In this document: positions 43,066-52,340 of the stretch, in pieces
How positions within the stretch are numbered: the first letter of the stretch is position 1
Layout: every line of letters starts with the position of its first letter
Assembly: GCF_900996245.1 (NCBI RefSeq)
Contig: NZ_CAAJGK010000118.1
Location: 124,001 to 188,000, forward strand
Length of the DNA stretch: 64,000 nt
Direction of reading: 5' to 3'
Origin: Paraburkholderia sp. BCC1886
GTDB lineage: Bacteria > Pseudomonadota > Gammaproteobacteria > Burkholderiales > Burkholderiaceae
Notes under the pieces: generated by a model
Seen by the model: only the letters and a program-made list of their open reading frames with translations
Databases searched by the model: none
Told to the model about the DNA's origin: nothing
Made by a program: the position numbers and the translations under genes

Positions 43066-44210
43066 AATCTCGCGAAAAACCGCGTGCCGTCGTGATCGGC
43101 GGATCGCTCGGCGGCCTGCTGACGGCGAACACCTTGCGCGCCGCCGGCTGGGACGTCGATGTGTTCGAGACTTCGCCGGATCAGCTCGACAGCCGCGGCG
43201 GCGGCGTCGTGCTTCAGCCCGATGTGCTGGACGCGCTGGCCTACGCCGGCGTTGAATTGCCGAACCCGCCCGGCGTGCAATCGTACGATCGCATCTATCT
43301 GGATCGCGACGACCACATCATCGAACAGTTGTCCATGCCGCAGATGCAGACGTCCTGGAGCCTGCTCTACCGCGCGATGAAGAGCGCGCTGCCCGCCTAT
43401 GCTCTGCACGCGGGCGAGACTTTCGTCGATTTCCACATGGAAGGCGAACAGATCGTCGCGCAATTCGAAAGCGGCCGCAGCGAACAAGCCGATCTGCTGA
43501 TTGGCGCCGACGGCATTCGTTCGACGCTCAGGCGACGCCTGCTGCCTGAAGTCGTGCCGCAATACGCGGGCTATGTGGCATGGCGCGGACTTGTCGACGA
43601 GCCCGACCTGGCGGGCGTCGCGGCCGACAGGCTGCGCAACCGTTTCGCCTTTCAGCACGGCGAAGGCTATTCAGGACTGTGCTATCTGATTCCTGGCGAA
43701 AACGATTCGACGATATCCGGCCAACGCCGCTTCAACTGGGTCTGGTATCGCAAGTACAGCGCCGCAAGACTCGACGAGTTGCTGGTGGACCGTCACGGGG
43801 TGAAACGCGCGTTTTCGCTGCCGCCCGGCTCGACCAAGGGCGCGGACATCGATCATCTTCGCGAGGATGCGCCGAAGTGGCTCGGCCCAACGTTTCGCGC
43901 GCTGGTCGATTCGACCGACGACCCCTTCATGCAGCCGATCGTGGATCTGCTCTCGCCGAAGATGGTTTTCGGCCGCGCAGTGCTGCTCGGCGACGCCGCA
44001 TCGGTACCGCGCCCTCATACGGCGGGCAGCACCGCGAAAGCGGCTGCCAATGCTCATGCACTGGCGCTCGCTTTGTCGTCGACATGGCAAAGCGGAGTCA
44101 CGATCGATTCAGCCCTCAAGCGCTGGGAAAGCCAGCAGTTGCAGCGCGGCAAACTGATGGCCGAGCTGGGCATTTCACTCGGCGACCGCCTGATGAAAAT
44201 CGTACGTTGA
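43062..44210 (+). CDS. FAD-dependent aromatic monooxygenase (DHPH/UbiH-like)
   Basis: A 382-aa class A flavin hydroxylase, paralogous to the protein at 20114-21337. It has the dinucleotide fold VVIGGSLGGLLTANTLRAAG, FETSPDQLDSRGGGVVLQPD, the DG motif LIGADGIRSTLRRRL, GYVAWRGLVDEPD, and the GD motif AVLLGDAASVPRPHTAGST. The 2,6-dihydroxypyridine hydroxylase branch is the closest recognisable one. It would add a hydroxyl to a hydroxylated (hetero)aromatic ring. The position between a FrnE-like protein and an MFS carrier, upstream of a molybdenum hydroxylase, points to an N-heterocycle pathway (inference). Confidence 0.88.
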   Translation: MKSREKPRAVVIGGSLGGLLTANTLRAAGWDVDVFETSPDQLDSRGGGVVLQPDVLDALAYAGVELPNPPGVQSYDRIYLDRDDHIIEQLSMPQMQTSWSLLYRAMKSALPAYALHAGETFVDFHMEGEQIVAQFESGRSEQADLLIGADGIRSTLRRRLLPEVVPQYAGYVAWRGLVDEPDLAGVAADRLRNRFAFQHGEGYSGLCYLIPGENDSTISGQRRFNWVWYRKYSAARLDELLVDRHGVKRAFSLPPGSTKGADIDHLREDAPKWLGPTFRALVDSTDDPFMQPIVDLLSPKMVFGRAVLLGDAASVPRPHTAGSTAKAAANAHALALALSSTWQSGVTIDSALKRWESQQLQRGKLMAELGISLGDRLMKIVR

Positions 44211-44247
44211 GTCCTCAGTTTCCTTCTATTTACTTCTCGGAGTTGTC

Positions 44248-45462
44248 ATGTCAATCCTGACATCCACCGTGACGGGCGGTAGCAGTCCCGTCAAGCTGAC
44301 CCGCGGGCTGATCGCGCTGTTCGCGTTCTGTTGCGGCGCCATCGTCGCGAATCTGTACTACGCCCAACCGATTACCGAACTCATTGCACCGGACATTCAC
44401 ATGTCCGGCGGCATGGCGAGCCTGATCGTCTCGCTCACGCAGATCGGCTACGCGATCGGCCTGTTCTTTCTCGTGCCGCTCGGCGACCTGCTGGAAAACC
44501 GCAAGCTGATGATCACTACCGCGCTGGTGTCGATCGCGAGTCTCGCGGCCGCGGCGTTCGTGCATCAACCGGGCCTGTTCCTCGGCATCTCGTTGCTGGT
44601 GGGCTTCAGTTCTGTCGCGGTGCAGATTCTGATTCCGCTTGCTGCTCACCTCGCACCGGACGAATCGCGCGGCAAGGTGGTCGGCACCATCATGAGCGGC
44701 CTGCTTCTTGGCATTCTGTTGTCGCGTCCGATCTCGAGCGTCGTGGCCGGTCACTTCGGCTGGCGTGCGGTGTTCGCGGCGGCCGCCGTATTGATGGCAA
44801 TCGTCACCACGGTGCTCGCGCTGACCATTCCGCAGCGTCAACCGGATCATCAGGCGACGTATTTCCAATTGATCGGCTCGCTGCGCCACCTGCTCCGCAC
44901 GATGCCGGTGCTGCGCCATCGCTCGTTTTATCAGGGCTTGATGTTCGCGTCTTTCAGCCTCTTCTGGACGGCAATTCCTGTCGAACTGACCCGTCAGTTC
45001 GGACTCACGCAAACCGAGATTGGCATCTTCGCGCTGGTCGGTGCAATTGGCGCAACGTCGGCGCCGGTAGCGGGTCGTCTTGCCGACGCTGGCCATACGG
45101 TGCGCGCCACGCTGATTGCGCTAGTGGTGGGTGCGCTCGCTTATGCGCCGGCACTGATACATCCGGCGTGGGGGGTGTTTGGTCTGGTCGCGACTGGCGT
45201 CGTGCTCGACTTCGCGGTGCAGATGAACATGGTGCTGGGTCAACGCGAGATCTATGCGTTGCATGCGGCGAGCCGCAACCGTTTGAACGCGCTGTATATG
45301 ACGAGCATTTTCGTCGGCGGCGCGTTCGGTTCGGCGCTCGCAAGCCCGCTCTATGAGCGCGGCGGCTGGCCGCTCGTCGCCGCGGTTGCTACTGCGTTTC
45401 CGCTGATCGCGCTGGCACACTACCTCGCGATCGGCCGTCCGCACGCAGCGCGCAACGCCTGA
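44248..45462 (+). CDS. MFS transporter
   Basis: A 404-aa major facilitator with 12 predicted membrane helices. It opens with LIALFAFCCGAIVANLYYAQ, has the MFS loop motif GDLLENRKLMI after helix 2, and HLAPDESRGKVVGTIMSGLL in helix 5. The sequence type is that of YnfM-like/drug or small-molecule carriers. GGAG stands 5 bases before the ATG. It could import the cluster's substrate or export intermediates. Confidence 0.88.
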   Translation: MSILTSTVTGGSSPVKLTRGLIALFAFCCGAIVANLYYAQPITELIAPDIHMSGGMASLIVSLTQIGYAIGLFFLVPLGDLLENRKLMITTALVSIASLAAAAFVHQPGLFLGISLLVGFSSVAVQILIPLAAHLAPDESRGKVVGTIMSGLLLGILLSRPISSVVAGHFGWRAVFAAAAVLMAIVTTVLALTIPQRQPDHQATYFQLIGSLRHLLRTMPVLRHRSFYQGLMFASFSLFWTAIPVELTRQFGLTQTEIGIFALVGAIGATSAPVAGRLADAGHTVRATLIALVVGALAYAPALIHPAWGVFGLVATGVVLDFAVQMNMVLGQREIYALHAASRNRLNALYMTSIFVGGAFGSALASPLYERGGWPLVAAVATAFPLIALAHYLAIGRPHAARNA

Positions 45463-45482
45463 CCTACGCAGATAAACCGGAC

Positions 45483-45506
45483 AGCGGACGGCTGGGTGTC
45501 CGCTTT
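45483..45506 (+). terminator. Probable terminator after the MFS gene
   Basis: Stem AGCGGAC / GTCCGCT with an 8-base loop, followed by TTTAACAATATTT, 20 bases past the MFS stop. The short T-run suggests partial termination ahead of the OYE gene. Confidence 0.55.
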
Positions 45507-45611
45507 AACAATATTTCAGCGTGGCTTCAGGAATTCTCGCGGGCTTGTCGATACGCTAGCCAGCAGAGTCATTCATCTGTACGACGCTCACTAGCTCGCC
45601 AAGGAAATACC

Positions 45612-46754
45612 ATGTCCTCACTATCGCCCCTACTCGACGGCTACGACCTGTCGGAACTGCGCCTGCCGAACCGTGTGGTGATGGCGCCCATGACGCGCTC
45701 ACGCGCGCCGTTGCACGGCCGTCCAACCGAGATGATGGCCGAGTACTACGTGCAGCGCGCATCCGCCGGACTCATCGTCACCGAGGCGACCAACGTGAGC
45801 CCGGTCTCGGCCGCTTTCGATCTGACGCCGGGTATCTTCACGGCCCAACAGATCGACGGCTGGCGTTTTATCACGAACCAGGTGCATGCAGCCGGTGGCC
45901 GTATATTCATGCAGTTGTGGCACAGCGGGCGGGTCAGTTCGTTTGCGCTGCTCGGCGGCGAGGCACCGCTTTCGCCTTCTGGCGTGAACGACGACCTCGA
46001 ACAATTGCAGGTATGGGCGCAATTGCTGAACGGCCAGTACACCAGGATACATGCGACGCCATCGCGCGCCATGTCGCCAGGCGAAGTGAAGCTCACCATC
46101 GACGCCTTCCGGCAGGCCGCGGCCAACGCCATCGACGCAGGCTTCGACGGTGTGGAAATCCACGCCGCCAACGGCTATCTGCCGCATCAATTTCTCTCCT
46201 CGACGACCAACACGCGCGACGACCGTTATGGCGGATCGGTAGCGAATCGCGCCAACTTCCTGCGCGACATTCTGACGGAGATCGGCACGGTGATTTCGCT
46301 CGACCGGGTCGGCGTGCGCGTCTCGCCGTATGCGCACTATAACAACGTGCGTGACGCCGATCCAGACCGCACGTATGACTACGTCGGCAAGATGCTTGAC
46401 GAATTCGGGGTTGCCTACATTCATGCGGCGGATACGAACGGTTGGAGCGGCCAACCGGACCTGCCGCGCATCGTCGACAGGATGCGCCGTGTGTATTCCG
46501 GCACCCTGATGGTCAACGGCGGCATCTCTGTCGAGGCTGCCGAAACCCTCGTTCGCGACGGTCAGGCCGATCTGGTGGCCTTTGCTCGGGCTTATATCGC
46601 GAATCCCGATCTCGTCGGGCGCATTGCGGCCGATGCGCCGCTCGCGGTGCCGAAGCCGACCGGCTGGTATGGCGGCGGCTCCGCGGGCTACAGCGACTAT
46701 CCGTTCGAAATCAGTGTCGGCAATAGCGTTCAGTCAGGGGTTGCACAACCATGA
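45612..46754 (+). CDS. Old Yellow Enzyme family alkene reductase (NemA-like)
   Basis: FMN-dependent ene-reductase of 380 aa that reduces activated C=C bonds (or nitro groups) with NAD(P)H. Family marks are LPNRVVMAPMTRSRA, the substrate-binding His/Asn pair in GVEIHAANGYLPHQFL, TNTRDDRYGGSVANRANF, and the C-terminal phosphate loop MVNGGISVEAAE. AAGGAAA lies before the ATG. In this cluster a ring-reduction or detoxification step is plausible. A distinct YqjM-type OYE is at 57279-58409. Confidence 0.92.
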   Translation: MSSLSPLLDGYDLSELRLPNRVVMAPMTRSRAPLHGRPTEMMAEYYVQRASAGLIVTEATNVSPVSAAFDLTPGIFTAQQIDGWRFITNQVHAAGGRIFMQLWHSGRVSSFALLGGEAPLSPSGVNDDLEQLQVWAQLLNGQYTRIHATPSRAMSPGEVKLTIDAFRQAAANAIDAGFDGVEIHAANGYLPHQFLSSTTNTRDDRYGGSVANRANFLRDILTEIGTVISLDRVGVRVSPYAHYNNVRDADPDRTYDYVGKMLDEFGVAYIHAADTNGWSGQPDLPRIVDRMRRVYSGTLMVNGGISVEAAETLVRDGQADLVAFARAYIANPDLVGRIAADAPLAVPKPTGWYGGGSAGYSDYPFEISVGNSVQSGVAQP

Positions 46755-46829
46755 GCCATTCCCTGGTCGACGCGCACTGCACGTTGCTTGCGCTTTTTGC
46801 CACACAAGACTTCTGTGCCAGGTGAGCGT

Positions 46830-48113
46830 ATGACTCGCAAGTCGAGGATGTTGACGATGGGTGGTGTGTTGGTGGTGGCCGGCCTGATCGTCGCCTTTCT
46901 TCTGATGTGGCAACCCGCAATCGCGCCGGTCGCGCCACCTGCACCCGCCTCGTTCGACGCACAGACGAGGCTCGCGGGCGCGCGCGTCGTGGCGTTGGGC
47001 GACTGCATCGTGTGCCATACGGCCAGGGGCGGCAAACCGTTCGCTGGCGGCCTGCCGCTCGCTACGCCGTTTGGCACCATCTACGCAACCAACATCACGC
47101 CGGATGCCGGAACCGGGATCGGCACCTGGTCGCGCGACGCCTTCACGCGCGCCGTGCGTCATGGCGTCGCTCGCGACGGGCATCTGTTGTATCCGGCGTT
47201 TCCGTATATCCACTTCACGCGCATGTCTGACGCCGATATCTCGGCGGCGTATGCATATCTGATGACACGTGAACCGGTCAGCGCCACCAGCCCCGCGAAC
47301 GCCCTGATTTTCCCTCTGAATTTCCGCCCCTTGCTGGCCTTCTGGAACCTGCTGTTCCTCCATCCCGGTGCGCAACAGCCGGACGCGTCGAAAGATGCGC
47401 GATGGAATCGCGGCAAGTTGCTCGTGAACGGCCTCGGTCACTGCGCATCGTGTCATTCGCCGCTCAATCTGATCGGCGGGGAGAAGTCGGGACAGGCGTT
47501 CGACGGCGGGGTCGTCGATGGTTGGGAAGCGCCCGCGCTCAACGCGCTCGGCGCGGCGCCGAGGCCGTGGACGCAGGAACAGCTGGTCATCTACCTGCGT
47601 TCGGGGCGCGCCAGCGAGCATGGCGCCGCAGCGGGTCCGATGCTGCCCGTCACGCGCGATCTGGCCACCGTGCCCGAAGAAGATGTGCAAGCGATCGCCG
47701 CCTATATTCTTTCGATCCAGAAACCGCGGCCCGCCGCCGCCGAGGTCTCTGCTAACGCTCCGGGCCCGACGTCGCCCGAAGCGCAGCGCGGGGCGATTCT
47801 GTTCGCGGCTTCCTGTGCGCAATGCCATGGGCCCAAGGCGCCGATGCAGTCGATCGGCGAGCGCCCCACGCTCGCCTTCAGCACTGCGGTGAATGCCGCG
47901 ACGCCGCGCAACGCCATCCAGATGATGTTGAGCGGCAACGGCTGGCACGGGGAAGACAGCATGAACTACATGCCCGCCTTCAGCCATATCTATGACGACC
48001 AGCAGATCGCCGATCTCGCGTCCTATGTTCGCGCGACCTATTCGCAGCGCGGACCGTGGACAGATGTTGGGGAAATGGCGGCCAGACTCAGAAAGGAGAA
48101 CAACGCGCGATGA
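46830..48113 (+). CDS. Membrane-anchored tri-haem cytochrome c
   Basis: A 427-aa electron carrier with an uncleaved or cleaved N-terminal membrane segment (about 8-27). It has three c-type haem sites: CIVCH (59-63), CASCH (205-209) and CAQCH (329-333). This is the arrangement of cytochrome subunits of alcohol/aldehyde dehydrogenases and of molybdenum hydroxylases such as nicotinate dehydrogenase. I start at the ATG at 46830, after AGGTGAG; an ATG 14 codons earlier is possible. The stop overlaps the (2Fe-2S) subunit start as ATGA, so it is the dedicated electron acceptor of the IorAB-type enzyme, acting in the periplasm. Confidence 0.92.
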   Translation: MTRKSRMLTMGGVLVVAGLIVAFLLMWQPAIAPVAPPAPASFDAQTRLAGARVVALGDCIVCHTARGGKPFAGGLPLATPFGTIYATNITPDAGTGIGTWSRDAFTRAVRHGVARDGHLLYPAFPYIHFTRMSDADISAAYAYLMTREPVSATSPANALIFPLNFRPLLAFWNLLFLHPGAQQPDASKDARWNRGKLLVNGLGHCASCHSPLNLIGGEKSGQAFDGGVVDGWEAPALNALGAAPRPWTQEQLVIYLRSGRASEHGAAAGPMLPVTRDLATVPEEDVQAIAAYILSIQKPRPAAAEVSANAPGPTSPEAQRGAILFAASCAQCHGPKAPMQSIGERPTLAFSTAVNAATPRNAIQMMLSGNGWHGEDSMNYMPAFSHIYDDQQIADLASYVRATYSQRGPWTDVGEMAARLRKENNAR

Positions 48114-48622
48114 TCACGCTCACCGTGAATGGCGTGCAGCACGCCCTCGATATCGATTCGTCGACCCCTCTGCTCTACGTGCTGCGCAACGACCTGCACC
48201 TGCATGGAGCGAAGTTCGGCTGCGGCCTTGGACAATGCGGCGCTTGCACCGTGATCGTCGACGGCGAGCCGGTGTTCTCGTGTCTGATTCCGGTTTCATC
48301 GATTGGTAAAAAGCCCGTGCGCACGATCGAAAGTCTCGGCACGATCGAGCACCCCGGTCCACTCCAGAAGTCGTTCATCGAGCATCAGGCCGCGCAGTGC
48401 GGGTACTGCATTGCGGGAATGATCATGCGCGCGCAGGCGCTTCTCGATCGCAATCCGCAGCCCACCGAAAGCGAATTGCTCGAACACATGGAACCGAACC
48501 TTTGCCGATGCGGCACGCACATGCGCATTCTCGCGGCGATTCGCGAGGTTGCCCATTTACCGACGAAAGCTGCAATCGCGGCCAGTACCCCGAACGCGGC
48601 AAATCACGGAGACGCGCGATGA
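48110..48622 (+). CDS. (2Fe-2S)-binding subunit of molybdenum hydroxylase (IorA-like)
   Basis: Small iron-sulfur subunit, 170 aa, of a xanthine oxidase-family hydroxylase. The plant-type ferredoxin cluster Cys are 38, 43, 46 and 58 (KFGCGLGQCGACTVIVDGE). The second [2Fe-2S] cluster has Cys97, 100, 132 and 134 (QCGYC, LCRCG). AAAGGAG precedes the ATG. Start and stop both overlap neighbours as ATGA, giving strict co-translation of cytochrome, small and large subunits. Electrons would pass from Moco through the two clusters to the cytochrome. Confidence 0.93.
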   Translation: MITLTVNGVQHALDIDSSTPLLYVLRNDLHLHGAKFGCGLGQCGACTVIVDGEPVFSCLIPVSSIGKKPVRTIESLGTIEHPGPLQKSFIEHQAAQCGYCIAGMIMRAQALLDRNPQPTESELLEHMEPNLCRCGTHMRILAAIREVAHLPTKAAIAASTPNAANHGDAR

Positions 48623-50883
48623 GCGGCGAGGACAAGGAAATCAACGACGGACGTCGACGCTTCCTGCTGTCCGGCGCGCTCGTAGTAAGTTTCAGCATGT
48701 TGCCCGGGGTCAGCGCGATGGCGCAGGAAGTGATCGCGGACGAAGGGGCCGCCGTCCATATCGGCAAAGCGACTCAGGCACTCGCAGGCAGTCTCAAAAC
48801 CAACCCATTCCTCGATTCGTGGATCAAGATCGATCGCGCGGGCAAGGTGACCGTGTACACCGGCAAGGTGGAACTCGGCACGGGTGTGCGGACAGCGCTG
48901 CTGCAGATCGCCGCCGAAGAGCTGGATATGGCGCCCTCGCTGATTACGTTCCTGACCGCCGACACAGGCGCCTCGCCGGACGAAGGTCTCACGGCGGGCA
49001 GCCATACCATCGCCGACAGTGGCAGCGCTTTGCTGAATGCATCCGCTCAGGTGCGGGGACTACTGGTCGATGCGGCCGCCAGGCACTACGGCGTTCCGGC
49101 CGCGACGCTCAGCGCGCGCGACGCCATCATCAAAGCGCCGGACGGGCGCAGCATGACCTATGGCGAAGCTGTCGGGCTCGTCGACCTGCATCGCGTGGCA
49201 TCCGCCGTGTCGCCGTTGAAAAGTCCTGCCACGTTCGACATGATCGGCACCTCGTTGCCGCGCGTGGATATTCCACGCAAGGTGACGGGCGGCGTGGCCT
49301 ACGTCCAGGACATGTCGATGCCGGGCATGGTGCACGCGCGCGCGGTGATGCCGCCCGTCTACGAGGCGCGGCTGTTGCAAACCAATCTGTCCGCGATCCT
49401 GAAGATGCCGGGTGTGATCAAGGTGGTCAGAAACGGCAGCCTGCTGGCCGTGGTCGCCAAAGGCGAGTGGCAAGCGGTGCAGGCGCAACGCGCGCTTGCG
49501 GCTGGCAGCCAGTGGAGCGAAGGGCGCGCGCTGCCCGACCCCGCTACCGTGCATCGTGATCTGAAAGTGATTTCCACCGAACACATTGAGATCGCGAATA
49601 CGCACGCAGTGACTGGCCCTGCCGTCAAAACGCTTGGCGCGAAATATACCAGGCGGTACATGATGCACGGCTCGATCGGGCCGTCCTGCGCAGTGGGTCT
49701 GTACCAGGATGGGGCGATGACCATCTGGACGCATTCGCAAGGCGTCTATCCGTTGCGCGACGGTCTTGCGGAAATGCTGTCGATGCCGAAAGAAAAGATA
49801 CGCTGCATCCATGTCGAAGGATCGGGATGCTACGGCCACAATGGCGCGGACGACGTCGCCGCCCATGCCGCCCTGGTCGCACGGGAGATGGAGGGTCAGC
49901 CGGTACGCGTGCAATGGATGCGCGAACAGGAACACACGTGGGACCACTACACCCCCGCGATGGTCACCGAAGTGAGTGCTTCGCTGGATGCGAACGGAAG
50001 CATCGTGGACTGGAACTACGCGTTGTGGAGCAGCTCGCATAACGAGCGGATCGTGAATGCAGGCCGCCTGATTCCGGCGCAGCTTCTGGAACATCCGTTC
50101 GTGCCGGCGCCTTCAGTGCCGATGGTGCAACCCGAAGGCGGCGGCGATCGCAACGCGATTCCGTTGTATGCGTTGCCGAACGTGCACGTCATGAACAATT
50201 TCTCGCCGACCATGCCATTGCACTCATCGGCGATGCGTTCGCTTGGCGCGCACATGAACGTCTTCACGATCGAGACGTTCATGGACGAACTGGCCGCCGC
50301 GGCAGGGGCAGACCCCGTGGCATTCCGGCTCAGGCACCTGCAGGACCCGCGTGCTCGAGATGTGATCAGACTCGCGGCCGAGAAATTCGGCTGGCCACGC
50401 GCGGCACGCAAGCGCAACCACGGCGTGGGCTTCGCGTTCGCCAAATACAAGAACCTGATGGCGTATGTCGCGCTTGCCGTCGAGATTTCGGTGGTACCGG
50501 AAACGGGGCAGGTGCTTCTCGAACATGCGGAAGTCGCGGTGGATTCCGGCCAGATCGTCAATCCGGACGGCATCCGCAATCAGATCGAAGGCGGCGTGAT
50601 TCAATCGGCGAGCTGGACGCTGTATGAAGAATTGCAGTTCGACACGACGATGATCCGCAGTTTCGACTGGAGCAGCTATCCGATCCTGCGTTTCTCGGCC
50701 GTGCCGCGCGACATCAACGTGCATCTGATCGATCGACCTGGTGCGCCGTTTCTCGGCGCCGCCGAGGCGTCGATGGGACCGACTGCGGGCGCGCTCGGCA
50801 ATGCGCTTTTCGATGCCACCGGGAGACGTTTGCGTGACATGCCTTTAGGCGGGGAAAGTCTGCGCAGGCAGATCGACGCCTAG
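48619..50883 (+). CDS. Molybdopterin-binding subunit of molybdenum hydroxylase (IorB-like), Tat-exported
   Basis: Catalytic subunit, 754 aa, of an aldehyde dehydrogenase/isoquinoline 1-oxidoreductase-type enzyme that hydroxylates a carbon next to a ring nitrogen or oxidises an aldehyde using water. The N-terminus carries a twin-arginine signal (RRRFLLSGALVVSF, 12-25, ending AMA). Moco-domain landmarks are VELGTGVRTALLQIAAEEL, EGSGCYGHNGADD, the AMRSLGAHMN loop, and the C-terminal GAAEASMGPTAGALGNALFD with the expected active-site Glu. No separate FAD subunit is present, which fits electron transfer to the adjacent cytochrome. The cluster context suggests an N-heterocycle, but an aldehyde is not excluded. 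Confidence 0.92.
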   Translation: MSGEDKEINDGRRRFLLSGALVVSFSMLPGVSAMAQEVIADEGAAVHIGKATQALAGSLKTNPFLDSWIKIDRAGKVTVYTGKVELGTGVRTALLQIAAEELDMAPSLITFLTADTGASPDEGLTAGSHTIADSGSALLNASAQVRGLLVDAAARHYGVPAATLSARDAIIKAPDGRSMTYGEAVGLVDLHRVASAVSPLKSPATFDMIGTSLPRVDIPRKVTGGVAYVQDMSMPGMVHARAVMPPVYEARLLQTNLSAILKMPGVIKVVRNGSLLAVVAKGEWQAVQAQRALAAGSQWSEGRALPDPATVHRDLKVISTEHIEIANTHAVTGPAVKTLGAKYTRRYMMHGSIGPSCAVGLYQDGAMTIWTHSQGVYPLRDGLAEMLSMPKEKIRCIHVEGSGCYGHNGADDVAAHAALVAREMEGQPVRVQWMREQEHTWDHYTPAMVTEVSASLDANGSIVDWNYALWSSSHNERIVNAGRLIPAQLLEHPFVPAPSVPMVQPEGGGDRNAIPLYALPNVHVMNNFSPTMPLHSSAMRSLGAHMNVFTIETFMDELAAAAGADPVAFRLRHLQDPRARDVIRLAAEKFGWPRAARKRNHGVGFAFAKYKNLMAYVALAVEISVVPETGQVLLEHAEVAVDSGQIVNPDGIRNQIEGGVIQSASWTLYEELQFDTTMIRSFDWSSYPILRFSAVPRDINVHLIDRPGAPFLGAAEASMGPTAGALGNALFDATGRRLRDMPLGGESLRRQIDA

Positions 50884-50940
50884 CGCATCTTTGTCGCCCG
50901 CCACCCGGCTCGGCAAAACAGGGGTTTCAAGGAGCAAGCC

Positions 50941-51735
50941 GTGATCATCGACCTATCGGGTAAAACTGCCATTGTCAGCGCGTCCACCGCGGGCATCGGT
51001 CTCGCGATCGCAACCGGCCTCGCCGCTAGCGGTGCCACCACCGTTATCAATGGACGCCAGCAGGACGCTGTCGAGCGCGCGCTGGAAGCGATCCTGCGAA
51101 AGGCTCCCAACGCGAAGCTGCGAGGCTTCGCGGGTGACCTCGGCACAGCCGCCGGATGCGCCGCGCTCGCCGAAGCCACACCCGAGGCGGACATCCTCGT
51201 CAACAATCTGGGCGTATTCGGTCCCGGCGATATTTTTTCCACGCAAGATGCCGACTGGGAAAGGTATTTCCAGATCAACGTGATGTCCGGCGTGCGGCTC
51301 GCGCGCAGTTATTTGCACGGAATGATGAGTCGCAAGTGGGGTCGTGTCGTTTTCATTTCGTCCGAGTCCGCCCTGAATATTCCGCCGGATATGCTGGCAT
51401 ACGGCTTCTCGAAAACCGCCCAGTTGAGCATTGCGCGCGGTCTTGCCAAGCAGGCGGCGGGCACCGGCGTAACAGTCAACGCGGTACTGCCAGGGCCGAC
51501 GCTATCGGACGGTTTCCGCGCGATGGTAGAGGACACGGCACAGCAACAGGCAAAAACGGTCGCGCAGGTTGGCATCGAATTCGTGCGGGCTCACCGCAGC
51601 AGTTCCATTATCCAGCGCCTCGCCACGACAGAAGAAGTCGCGAACATGGTCGTCTACGCGTGCTCCACCCAGGCTTCAGCGACAACCGGTGCCGCATTGC
51701 GCGTGGACGGCGGTGTAGTCGAGACGATCGCCTGA
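50941..51735 (+). CDS. SDR family oxidoreductase
   Basis: A 264-aa classical short-chain dehydrogenase/reductase. The cofactor loop is SASTAGIGLA (Gly motif slightly variant), followed by NNLGVFG. The active site has Ser in ISSESAL and Tyr-X3-Lys in AYGFSK. The C-terminal GAALRVDGGVVETIA is standard. The start is a GTG with AAGGAG 7 bases upstream. Last gene of the oxidative cluster, 57 bases after the molybdenum hydroxylase. It likely oxidises or reduces an alcohol/ketone intermediate. Confidence 0.9.
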   Translation: MIIDLSGKTAIVSASTAGIGLAIATGLAASGATTVINGRQQDAVERALEAILRKAPNAKLRGFAGDLGTAAGCAALAEATPEADILVNNLGVFGPGDIFSTQDADWERYFQINVMSGVRLARSYLHGMMSRKWGRVVFISSESALNIPPDMLAYGFSKTAQLSIARGLAKQAAGTGVTVNAVLPGPTLSDGFRAMVEDTAQQQAKTVAQVGIEFVRAHRSSSIIQRLATTEEVANMVVYACSTQASATTGAALRVDGGVVETIA

Positions 51736-51803
51736 ACGGCTCCCTTGCAGGTTATGCGGGCGACATGGTCAAGCGACCGCGCCGCCCACGTCTGCATCCA
51801 TTC

Positions 51804-52340
51804 CTAGCTGCGTCTCGCGTCGTGCAACGCAGTACGCAGTGCTTCCAGCAAACTCTCGGCATCGGGATTGCCGTCGTACCGGTAACCGTTGATGAACAAC
51901 GTCGGCGTGCCATTCACGCCGCTTCGCAGTCCGCTCTGGAAGTCTCTCTGGATCTGTTCGTCGTGAGACCCTTCGAAAGCGCTGGACAGATCGCGCCTGG
52001 ACACACCCAGGTGTTCCGCGTAACGCACCAGATCCGCATCCGTCAACGCCGACTGGTTCTCATACAACGCGTCATGCGCGTCCCAGAACTTGCCGACCTG
52101 ACCGGCCGCCTCCGCGAACTCGGCTGCGTGCAAAGCATGCGGGTGCATATCCGTCAACGGAAAGTGCCGGAACGCAAAGCGGAGTTTGGGTCCTAGCGCG
52201 GCCTGTACCGCCTTGATTACGCCGTACATCGCGCCGCAGTAGGGACACTCGAAATCGCCGTATTCAACGAGGGTGACGGGCGCGTCTACGGCACCCTGGA
52301 TGTGATCGTGCGTTCCGGGAGACTCAGTGAGATGGGTCAT
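51804..52340 (-). CDS. DsbA-family thioredoxin-fold protein
   Basis: A 178-aa DsbA/thioredoxin_4 protein with active-site CPYC at 32-35 (VEYGDFECPYCGAMYGVIKA) and cis-Pro in GVNGTPTLFINGYRYDG. No signal peptide is visible, so it is probably cytosolic. The ATG at 52340 overlaps the stop of the peroxiredoxin gene (ATGA); longer in-frame extensions are arginine-rich and would lie inside that gene. Close coupling suggests it reduces or cooperates with the peroxiredoxin. Confidence 0.87.
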   Translation of the reverse strand: MTHLTESPGTHDHIQGAVDAPVTLVEYGDFECPYCGAMYGVIKAVQAALGPKLRFAFRHFPLTDMHPHALHAAEFAEAAGQVGKFWDAHDALYENQSALTDADLVRYAEHLGVSRRDLSSAFEGSHDEQIQRDFQSGLRSGVNGTPTLFINGYRYDGNPDAESLLEALRTALHDARRS

